Of a DNA stretch of 64,000 nt, positions 35,782 through 43,228 are shown piece after piece. The stretch is taken from the NCBI GenBank assembly GCA_020636225.1, contig JACJYI010000002.1:620001-684000 (forward strand), given 5' to 3'. Each line of letters begins with the position of its first letter. Position 1 is the first letter of the stretch. Source of the stretch: Lewinellaceae bacterium (GTDB lineage: Bacteria > Bacteroidota > Bacteroidia > Chitinophagales > Saprospiraceae). A program made the position numbers and the translations under genes. The notes beneath the pieces were generated by a model that did not search any database, was not told the origin of the DNA, and worked only from the letters and a program-made list of their open reading frames with translations.

Positions 35782-36552
35782 CTACTTGATGTATTCGACC
35801 AGCCACTGGTCGAGGATATACCCCTTCTCGCCTTTCTCTTCCCAGGGGATGCCGGCACATGCCGAGGGATTCCCATCGCATTGGGTATCCAGGATCATCA
35901 TGTGTCTCCTGACCAGTCCGATACCCCGCTGATACCATTCTTGGCTGTACCTCCGTTCGATGAGATTCTCGTCGTCCGCCTGCTGGATCCGCATGACATC
36001 CGGCCAGTTGTAGGGACCGATCTCGTGTGATTCCCCCCGGGCCAGGAGGCGAAAATCCCAGGATTTGAAGGGCTGCATGGATTCGCCGTAGATCGGGATC
36101 GTCGTCAGGGGATCGAAAAACGCTGTTCCATCCCAGGATGACCCGTTATAAAGAGGAAAGACACATTTGACCAGGATCAGGTTGTCTTCATTCCAAAGAT
36201 ACCGGTCGTTGTCCAGGCTGAGGCCTATCGTCTTCTGGTAGGCCCATGGCGAAAGACTGTCCTGGCGGCCATACCGGTCGAGCACATAGGTCAATCCGGC
36301 GGGGGTAGAGAACGTATCTGTGATCACCTCCTTCAAATAACCGGAGACTGTATCTATCGGCTGACTGCTGCCCAGGGGATCATAGATCACGGAATCGACC
36401 CGGTAGATCCAGGTACAACCGATCTCCATGGGCATGAAATCCAGTCCGTCCTCCTGCTCCAGGGGTGGAAATTCTGCCTCGGACTGACATTGCCAGAAGG
36501 CGATCACCAGCAAGAGGAATCCTCCCGAAAGCAGCCACCAGGATCTATTCAT
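35782..36552 (-). CDS. Lipoprotein of unknown function
   Basis: A 256-residue protein with a lipoprotein signal (LLVIAFWQC, Cys22). The mature part starts DFMPMEIGCTWIYRVDS and continues as a beta-rich domain, a pattern seen in many unassigned Bacteroidota lipoproteins. Two cysteines near the end (TQCDG, SACAG) may form a disulfide. Start 36552 begins the signal and overlaps the mnmA coding end by 8 nt. The same frame is open upstream through mnmA, but that part is shadow. Its position between two RNA-modification or assembly genes does not reveal a role. Confidence 0.72.
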   Translation of the reverse strand: MNRSWWLLSGGFLLLVIAFWQCQSEAEFPPLEQEDGLDFMPMEIGCTWIYRVDSVIYDPLGSSQPIDTVSGYLKEVITDTFSTPAGLTYVLDRYGRQDSLSPWAYQKTIGLSLDNDRYLWNEDNLILVKCVFPLYNGSSWDGTAFFDPLTTIPIYGESMQPFKSWDFRLLARGESHEIGPYNWPDVMRIQQADDENLIERRYSQEWYQRGIGLVRRHMMILDTQCDGNPSACAGIPWEEKGEKGYILDQWLVEYIK

Positions 36553-37660
36553 GGTCCTGGGGTTGTCGGCTCCCATGGATGATCCCGCCTCCGACAACGT
36601 CTTCACCTTCATAGAAGACAGCGGACTGACCCGGAGCGACACCTTTGACGTGGGCATAGAACTCCACAGCCACTTCTTCATCCGCCACCTGACGGATATG
36701 ACCCAGAGTGCCCGCGTCATTATATCGGATCTGGGTCACCGCCTCCAGACCGGCATACAGGTCAGGGTACTTCATGAAATTCACCCCTTTTACGGTGATC
36801 CCACTCCGCAGCAGATCCTCCAGTTCGCCCAGGACAACCGTGTTGCTCTCCGGACGGATCTCCGACACAAACATGGGTTTGCCGAAAGCAGTGCCCAGGC
36901 CTTTGCGTTGGCCGATCGTATAGAATGGGTAGCCATCATGATGGCCGATCACCTCACCGCTGGCATTGATGAACGGCCCCCCCTTGACCTGCTCCTGCAA
37001 ACCGGGAATACGGCGTTTCAGAAATCCACGATAATCATTATCCGGCACAAAGCAGATCTCGTAACTCTCTCCTTTCTTTGACAGATCGGTGTATCCCCAG
37101 TCTGCGGCCATCTGCCGGACCTCCGGCTTGGTGTACGGACCCAGGGGAAAGCGACTCCGCTGCAGGCACTCCTGGCTGAGTCCCCAGAGCACATAGCTCT
37201 GATCCTTCCGTTCATCCGCGGCCATACGAATGAATTTCCGGCCATTCAGTTCCTCGATTCGGGCATAATGACCAGTGGCGATGAACTCACAATCCAGAGC
37301 ATCTGCCCGCTTGAGCAGAGCGCTCCATTTGATATGTGTATTGCACAGTACGCAGGGATTCGGGGTTCGCCCGGCCAGATATTCATCCACAAAATTATCG
37401 ATGACATAATCTCCGAACTCTTCACGGATGTCCACGATAAAATGATGAAACCCCATGGTCACAGCGACCTGGCGAGCATCATTGATCGAGTCCAGGCTGC
37501 AGCAACCTGTCTCCTTCTTGCTTCCTCCCGAAGATGCATAGTCCCAGGTCTTCATGGTGATCCCCACGACCTCGTATCCCTGATCATGAAGCATCATGGC
37601 CGTGACCGTTGAATCAATGCCGCCACTCATGGCGACCAGTACTCTTCCTAGTTTACTCAT
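36545..37660 (-). CDS. mnmA: tRNA-specific 2-thiouridylase MnmA
   Basis: A 371-residue PP-loop enzyme that adds sulfur to U34 of Lys, Glu and Gln tRNAs. Visible are the ATP-binding SGGIDST (12-18), the catalytic C103 in NPCVLCN, the second active-site C203 in YEICFVPD, and GQRKGLG. Length matches the family. It is the first gene of the mnmA/lipoprotein/rimM unit. The upstream box TAaaTTTG lies 15 nt before the start codon. Confidence 0.96.
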   Translation of the reverse strand: MSKLGRVLVAMSGGIDSTVTAMMLHDQGYEVVGITMKTWDYASSGGSKKETGCCSLDSINDARQVAVTMGFHHFIVDIREEFGDYVIDNFVDEYLAGRTPNPCVLCNTHIKWSALLKRADALDCEFIATGHYARIEELNGRKFIRMAADERKDQSYVLWGLSQECLQRSRFPLGPYTKPEVRQMAADWGYTDLSKKGESYEICFVPDNDYRGFLKRRIPGLQEQVKGGPFINASGEVIGHHDGYPFYTIGQRKGLGTAFGKPMFVSEIRPESNTVVLGELEDLLRSGITVKGVNFMKYPDLYAGLEAVTQIRYNDAGTLGHIRQVADEEVAVEFYAHVKGVAPGQSAVFYEGEDVVGGGIIHGSRQPQDHE

Positions 37661-37674
37661 GTCTTACCTTACTG

Positions 37675-37682
37675 CAAATTTA
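37675..37682 (-). promoter_or_regulatory. -7 box for the mnmA operon (TAaaTTTG on the minus strand)
   Basis: The minus strand reads TAAATTTG, a full match. Its last G is 15 nt before the mnmA ATG (37660), giving a leader of about 10 nt. No -33 TTG is visible at normal spacing. Confidence 0.5.
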
Positions 37683-37715
37683 GCTCGAATCACGCTACTA
37701 ACAGCAGATCTGTCT

Positions 37716-38807
37716 ATGGTGTTCCATGCTGACAACCCTTTTCAGGAGATTGAAGAAGCCACAATGCTCATCTCCCGCCCGTTGGTGGAGGCCAATGTCG
37801 CGCGTATCCTGACAAAAACCGAACGACAGGGTATCCGGTTCCGGCCGCATGTCAAGACCCATCAACACCCGGAAGTCGGTCATTGGCTTCGGCTCATGGG
37901 CATCCAGGCCATCACTGTATCATCCGTAGAGATGGCTGAAGCATTCCATCGGGAGGGATGGATGGATATCACCATCGCCATTCCGGTCAACCTGCGGCAA
38001 TTGGACAGGTTGGATCGGCTAGCGGCCCAATGCAGGCTTCACGTCATTGTCGACCATCCTGCTACACTGACAGCCCTGGAGCGGATACGGGCCGACATCC
38101 ATGTCTGGATCGAACTGGATACCGGTGCCGGACGAACCGGCATACCCGTCGGACAGGAAGCGGATATTGCCCGGTTGTGGCAACAAGGGCAAACCATGCC
38201 CGGGATCCGAATGGAGGGACTTCTATGGCATGATGGCCAGTTCTATCATGCAACGCACCAGAACATCCAGGATACATGGAAGTCCAATCTGAACCGATTA
38301 GCGGCATTGAAGGACAGGCTTTCCACAGTTGGCCCGACTCCAGCCCTTTCTGCCGGAGACACCCCTTCCACGACCCTGTTGGATGACCTGTCTGGCGTCA
38401 ATGAGATCCGCGCTGGCAACCTGGTCTATTATGATCTGATGCAGGCCAGGGCCGGGATCTGCCAGGTGGAACAGATCGCTGTCGCCCTGGCTGCTCCCGT
38501 GATCGGTCATTATCCTCACCGCGCCCAGATCGCCGTGCATGCAGGTGCTGTCCACCTGTCCAAGGAACAGCTTCCCCTGGATGACCGACAACCCGTCTTT
38601 GGACGAATGGTGATGCTCACACCCGAAGGATGGACCATACCAGACCATTCGGCATGGGTCACCCATCTGAGCCAGGAACATGGACTGATCGATGTGCCAC
38701 CTGAATACCACCGACACTACCCGATCGGCAGCCTTATCGGGATCCTTCCCGTTCATTCATGCCTCACCGCGGACGCCATGAAGGGGAGAAATCACCTACT
38801 CATATAA
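37716..38807 (+). CDS. D-serine dehydratase / D-threonine aldolase family PLP enzyme
   Basis: A 363-residue fold-type III PLP enzyme (alanine racemase-like barrel). The PLP lysine is K47 in RPHVKTHQ, and the later GNLVYYDLMQ and AGDTPS segments fit the family. The C-terminal metal site is H347-S-C349. An H-x-C pair is the zinc site of eukaryotic-type D-serine dehydratases, whereas D-threonine aldolases usually have H-x-D. I favour D-serine ammonia-lyase activity (pyruvate plus ammonia). ATG 37716 is chosen because it starts the conserved region. An ATG at 37659 would overlap the mnmA start. Confidence 0.8.
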   Translation: MVFHADNPFQEIEEATMLISRPLVEANVARILTKTERQGIRFRPHVKTHQHPEVGHWLRLMGIQAITVSSVEMAEAFHREGWMDITIAIPVNLRQLDRLDRLAAQCRLHVIVDHPATLTALERIRADIHVWIELDTGAGRTGIPVGQEADIARLWQQGQTMPGIRMEGLLWHDGQFYHATHQNIQDTWKSNLNRLAALKDRLSTVGPTPALSAGDTPSTTLLDDLSGVNEIRAGNLVYYDLMQARAGICQVEQIAVALAAPVIGHYPHRAQIAVHAGAVHLSKEQLPLDDRQPVFGRMVMLTPEGWTIPDHSAWVTHLSQEHGLIDVPPEYHRHYPIGSLIGILPVHSCLTADAMKGRNHLLI

Positions 38808-38834
38808 ATTAAGTTAAATTATTATTTTCATTAA

Positions 38835-38842
38835 TATGTTTG
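38835..38842 (+). promoter_or_regulatory. -7 box (TAtgTTTG) in an AT-rich gap
   Basis: TATGTTTG matches TAnnTTTG and lies 32 nt before the ATG at 38874. The surrounding 30 bp are much more AT-rich than the flanking genes, as expected for a promoter. Confidence 0.6.
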
Positions 38843-38873
38843 GAACGAATTTTGGACTATACCCGGAAACCGT

Positions 38874-39413
38874 ATGACTATGGAAACTACCAAACAACTC
38901 CTCGGGGTCGGCTCTCGAGTCAATCATCCGGCCTTTGGTGAAGGTGTGGTGATCAGATTGCACCTGGCGGCCTATGACGTCTGCTTCATGCAATATGGTG
39001 TGAAGCTCGTGGGGAAAGAGTATGACAAGTGGGACATCATCGACCTGATCCCGGCCGAGGAGAATGTCACCTTCACCGAAGCCGAGCGCTCCCTGATGAA
39101 GATCCTCAAGGCCTGGGGGGAGGTCAATGAGATCGTGGATCTGGGCGACCGCTGGGAAAATGGGACACTGAGCCTGATCCCGGGTGAAGCCGGCCTGAAA
39201 GCCAAGGACATGCCGATCGAGGCCTTTTTCCATAAGATCGTGATGGTCCGTGACCGCCTTCGCGTGATGGAACAGCGGATCAACAGCAGCAACCTGACCG
39301 ATGAGGAAAAGGTCAATCTGCAACAGTATATCACCAAGATCTACGGGTCATTGACCTCGTTCAATATCCTGTTCAAGTACAAGGAAGATCATTTTGTTGG
39401 AGAAAAGTCCTGA
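38874..39413 (+). CDS. Conserved protein of unknown function with Tudor-like N-terminus
   Basis: A 179-residue cytoplasmic protein. Residues ~10-60 (GVGSRVNHPAFGEGVVI, then YDVCFMQYGVKLV) resemble the small Tudor/KOW-like barrel at the end of UvrD-type helicases, which has a VxHxxFGxGxV pattern. The rest is helical and charged, ending in a likely coiled coil (DRLRVMEQRINSSNL). The resemblance is by eye and does not prove nucleic-acid binding. A second ATG two codons in is also possible. It has its own promoter and is followed 41 nt later by a thioredoxin lipoprotein gene. Confidence 0.65.
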   Translation: MTMETTKQLLGVGSRVNHPAFGEGVVIRLHLAAYDVCFMQYGVKLVGKEYDKWDIIDLIPAEENVTFTEAERSLMKILKAWGEVNEIVDLGDRWENGTLSLIPGEAGLKAKDMPIEAFFHKIVMVRDRLRVMEQRINSSNLTDEEKVNLQQYITKIYGSLTSFNILFKYKEDHFVGEKS

Positions 39414-39454
39414 ACATTCCTTCGCCCGGCTGTTACTTTGGGTAAAATTCAATC

Positions 39455-40792
39455 ATGCTCCGTTTACCGTTTCAGATTTCCTTGTTCGTTGGCTTGTTGA
39501 CACTCTTGTCAGCTTGTGTGGCCATCGAAAACCCCTACCCGAAGCTGGCTCCCGGTCGCTGGCGGGGTGTCCTCCAGGTCGATCCCAGCCAGTCATCCCG
39601 TGTCGGGGGAAAATCTGACCAGCAGAAGGAGCGAGACATCCAGTTTGAAGAAGTGACCGAAGGTGAGCTTCCCTTTGAGTTTGATGTGATCTATGACACA
39701 CCTGATTCTTTCCACATTGTTCTCATCAATGGTGAAGAAGAGATCATCGCCTCGGATATCCTCTTTGGCCTGGATCGTCGCACGGCCAAGGATACCCTGA
39801 CGGTGAATTTCCCTCTTTACGACAGCTACCTCGAGGCCGTGTGTGAATCGGGGGTGATGCAGGGCCACTGGGTGGTCAATTACAAGGAGAACTACCGTAT
39901 TCCTTTTGTCGCCAAGTTCGGCGAAGGGTATCGCTTCACCCAACTGCGGAAACCACCGGCCCTGGACCTTGCCGGAACCTGGGCGGTGACCTTTCAGCCG
40001 GGAGAACCGGATGCCTATCCTGCCATCGCCGAGTTTGCCCAGCAGGGGAATGCCCTGACGGGGACGTTCCGGACCGAAACAGGCGACTATCGTTTTCTGG
40101 AGGGGACCGTGCAGGCGAACAAGCTCTACCTGTCCTGTTTTGACGGGGCACATGCATTCCTCTTCGAAGGCAAGATCATGGAGGATGGCAGCCTGATCGG
40201 ATCGTTTCGTTCGGGCAATCACTATCAGGCCTATTGGACTGCTCAACGAGATAGTGCGTTCACCCTTGCCGATCCGGATAACCTGTCCAGGGCAAGTGAC
40301 CCCGACCAACCGGTTCTAATTTCATTTCCGGATTCCCGGGGAAACACGGTTTCACTCGAACAACCCGAGTATGCCGGACGGCCAGTTATCTTGCAGATCA
40401 TGGGGACCTGGTGTCCGAATTGCCTGGATGAAACCCGCTTTCTCCGGGACTACCTGACAACACATCCGGATATTGATCTTCCCATCATCAGTATCGCGTT
40501 CGAACGATATCGAGATGCTGAGCAGGTCCTTCCCCTGCTCGAACGATATCGCCAGCGACTGGATCTGAAATGGCCCGTCTTATGGGGAGGGTATGCAGAC
40601 AAGACAGAAGCAAGCCTGGCACTCCCCTTCCTGGATGGGTTGAAAGCCTATCCTACCATGGTCTTTCTGGACCGGGAGCACCGGATCCAGCGCATACATA
40701 CCGGTTTTGATGGCCCAGCCACCAGCAAATACAAGCAATTCGCCTCTGATTTCCATAACTTTGTGAACCGACTTGCCGGCCCATCCCAATAA
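39455..40792 (+). CDS. TlpA/ResA-like thioredoxin lipoprotein with large N-terminal domain
   Basis: A 445-residue lipoprotein (lipobox LLSAC, Cys21). About 280 residues of beta-rich sequence (GRWRGVLQV, ALDLAGTWAVTF, GTFRTETGDYRFLEG) precede a thioredoxin domain with the active site WCPNC (C320, C323) and a cis-Pro region AYPTMVFLD. It should act as a periplasmic thiol reductase, for example in cytochrome c maturation. Two repeats of a lipocalin-like GxWxG start suggest a duplicated barrel. A near -7 element (TAcTTTG, 39434-39440) is upstream. The TIR/SDR fusion gene starts 21 nt downstream and may be co-transcribed. Confidence 0.85.
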   Translation: MLRLPFQISLFVGLLTLLSACVAIENPYPKLAPGRWRGVLQVDPSQSSRVGGKSDQQKERDIQFEEVTEGELPFEFDVIYDTPDSFHIVLINGEEEIIASDILFGLDRRTAKDTLTVNFPLYDSYLEAVCESGVMQGHWVVNYKENYRIPFVAKFGEGYRFTQLRKPPALDLAGTWAVTFQPGEPDAYPAIAEFAQQGNALTGTFRTETGDYRFLEGTVQANKLYLSCFDGAHAFLFEGKIMEDGSLIGSFRSGNHYQAYWTAQRDSAFTLADPDNLSRASDPDQPVLISFPDSRGNTVSLEQPEYAGRPVILQIMGTWCPNCLDETRFLRDYLTTHPDIDLPIISIAFERYRDAEQVLPLLERYRQRLDLKWPVLWGGYADKTEASLALPFLDGLKAYPTMVFLDREHRIQRIHTGFDGPATSKYKQFASDFHNFVNRLAGPSQ

Positions 40793-40813
40793 GCCAGTAA
40801 GGAACTCCGAACC

Positions 40814-43228
40814 ATGAACAATCAACACTTTGTCGTCCTGTTCCATCAGGTCAACTACCCGTTGGCTACCCGGATGACCCGTCATCTGGTCCAGGCCGGG
40901 TTTACCTTTGCCCTTCTGTGTGAGGACGACCTGAAGCCGGGCGAATCCCTGGCCCAGCGACTCGAACAGGATACGCGGCCTCTATTGCTCATGGTGAGTG
41001 ATAATTTTCTGAAGGATGCCGCGTGCGTCGCCCAGCTTCTGCCCACGCTGCAGCAACGAGAGCCAGGTGAAATCCAGATCATCGTCCTGACCGAAGGTTT
41101 TCCCGATCAGGCGCACGAGCCAGTCCCCACCCGGTTGGACCGGGTCGGCCAGATCCTGCACTATATCAACTACTGGCAGGATCAATACCTGCAAATGAGG
41201 AAGATCCGGCCTGACCAGATCACCGATCCTCAAGGACATGACCTGAAGATCAAGCAAGTCAGGAAGATCGCCTTTGAGATCGGCAATCTCATTGAATTCC
41301 TTCGCGAGCAGCAAACCTACAGTTGGGAGGCCCTGACCGCCAATCATTATGAGCTCTTCTTTCGCAAGAGCGGGAACATCAGCCTCCATGAGGACTTCAA
41401 GCGTGAACACCCGTTTCTGGAAGAAGACGAGCACCTGGAGGAACGGATCAGGGAGTCCATGACCATCTTTCAGGATGAACATGACCGGATGGTCGAAGCC
41501 ACGGATCACCTCACCGAATCGCTTTCCGAGCTGGTCACGGCCGATTCTCCGCGATCAGATGAGTCAACCGGTGGACAGGAACATGACCTTCTGAAAAAAT
41601 TGATCGCGTATAAGAACGGTCTGGAAGAAGAATCCCCGGAGGAAGAGGAAGATGATGACGATGATTGGGACGAGGATGAATCTTCGGAAGCAGACTCCTT
41701 CTTCTCCGACGATCCATTTCCACTGGATACCGAGCAGGGGGGGCACATCATCCCTTTACCGAGCAGGGACCAGGCTCATCTGAAGCGATTGGTCGAGAAC
41801 GACCCGGAGAACATTCCTGCCCGTCTGGATCTGGCAGCGATGCTGGCTGAGGACGACCAGTATTTCAATGAAACCACCCAACACCTGGAAGAGGTCCTGC
41901 GTCTGGATCCGAAAAACGCGCGGGCCTTTGCCCTCCTGGGGCAGCTGTCGGAACGCTATCACGAACACAAGCTGGCCATTCGATACTTCGAAAAGGCGTT
42001 GGAATCCGATCCGACGTTCGGTCCAGCCCATCTGGGGCTCGGACAGATCCTCCTGACCATAGATGGCCAGGAAGATCGGGCCATTGACCATCTGAGTGAA
42101 GCCCGATCCCTGATGCCCGACCACGCCCATGTCTGGGAGACCTATGGTCAGGCCCTCCTGGACCATGGACGGTTGAAGAAAGCCGCCAAGGCCTTCAAAA
42201 AAGTGCTGAAACTGGACCCGGAACGAAAGGACATCAAGGCAAAAATCGCGGACATCTATTATCAACTGGGGGATCGGATCAAGGCTGTCCAGTACCACCG
42301 TGATACCGTAGATGAACCCATGCAAACCGATACCGGTTGGCCGGAAGAGCCTGACTACCCACATACCATCGAGGCGATACCTGCCTTCGACATGCCCGCC
42401 GATACCCTGAAGAGGGAGGACATTCCACCAACAGTGGTCAAACCGGCCAGAACTTTGACCATCCTGATCACCGGCGCGACATCCGGTATCGGACAGGCCA
42501 CTGCCGAGGTCCTGGCCCAGGCAGGACATCGCCTGATCCTCACCGGCCGCCGCGAAGATCGTCTGCACAAGCTCCAGGAGAACCTGAAGAGCCGTTATGG
42601 GACAGAAACGTTCCCTTTGTCCTTTGATATTCGCCAGGAAGCCGTTACCCGGCAAATGGTCAAGGCTCTGCCTGAAACCTGGTCAGATGTGGACATCCTG
42701 ATCAACAACGCGGGTCTGGCCAGTGGACTTGCGCCCATTCATGAAGGAGATATCGATGACTGGGATCGGATGATCGACACCAACATCAAGGGGTTATTGT
42801 ACATGACCCGGGCAGTCTCCCCGGGGATGGTGGCTAGACAAAGAGGACAGATCATCAATATCTGCTCCACAGCTGGCAAGGAGACCTATCCGAAGGGCAA
42901 CGTGTACTGCGCGACCAAATTTGCGGTCGAAGCACTGACCCGTTCGATGAGACAGGACTTGCATCCCTACGGGATCCGGGTTGGGCAGATCAGCCCTGGA
43001 CACGTGGAAGAAACCGAGTTCGCCCTCACCCGATTCCATGGGGATACGCAAAAAGCCAGGATCTATGATGATTTCAACCCACTGACCTCCACAGATGTGG
43101 CCCATGCGATCCTGTTCATGATCAACCAACCACCCCATGTGAACATCCAGGACATCCTGATGATGGGCACCCAGCAGGGCAGCCCGACCATGATCAACCG
43201 ATCCGGGAGGATCTACGATCGGGATTAA
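40814..43228 (+). CDS. Fusion protein: TIR-like domain, acidic linker, TPR repeats and short-chain dehydrogenase
   Basis: An 804-residue cytoplasmic protein. Residues ~1-125 look like a TIR fold (FVVLFHQVNYPLATRMTRHL, LLCEDDLKPGESL, LLLMVSDNFLKDAACVAQLL). At the site of the usual WCxxE catalytic motif it reads AC71VAQ74, so the NADase glutamate appears to be glutamine. A helical region follows, then an acidic linker (~275-310, EEEEDDDDDWDEDE) and about four TPRs (~340-500, LGLGQILL, KAFKKVLKLDPERKD). The SDR from ~548 has TGATSGIG (553-560), NNAG and the triad S685, Y698, K702 (YCATK). Its substrate is unknown. The stop overlaps the convergent BNR gene by 4 nt. Confidence 0.82.
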   Translation: MNNQHFVVLFHQVNYPLATRMTRHLVQAGFTFALLCEDDLKPGESLAQRLEQDTRPLLLMVSDNFLKDAACVAQLLPTLQQREPGEIQIIVLTEGFPDQAHEPVPTRLDRVGQILHYINYWQDQYLQMRKIRPDQITDPQGHDLKIKQVRKIAFEIGNLIEFLREQQTYSWEALTANHYELFFRKSGNISLHEDFKREHPFLEEDEHLEERIRESMTIFQDEHDRMVEATDHLTESLSELVTADSPRSDESTGGQEHDLLKKLIAYKNGLEEESPEEEEDDDDDWDEDESSEADSFFSDDPFPLDTEQGGHIIPLPSRDQAHLKRLVENDPENIPARLDLAAMLAEDDQYFNETTQHLEEVLRLDPKNARAFALLGQLSERYHEHKLAIRYFEKALESDPTFGPAHLGLGQILLTIDGQEDRAIDHLSEARSLMPDHAHVWETYGQALLDHGRLKKAAKAFKKVLKLDPERKDIKAKIADIYYQLGDRIKAVQYHRDTVDEPMQTDTGWPEEPDYPHTIEAIPAFDMPADTLKREDIPPTVVKPARTLTILITGATSGIGQATAEVLAQAGHRLILTGRREDRLHKLQENLKSRYGTETFPLSFDIRQEAVTRQMVKALPETWSDVDILINNAGLASGLAPIHEGDIDDWDRMIDTNIKGLLYMTRAVSPGMVARQRGQIINICSTAGKETYPKGNVYCATKFAVEALTRSMRQDLHPYGIRVGQISPGHVEETEFALTRFHGDTQKARIYDDFNPLTSTDVAHAILFMINQPPHVNIQDILMMGTQQGSPTMINRSGRIYDRD

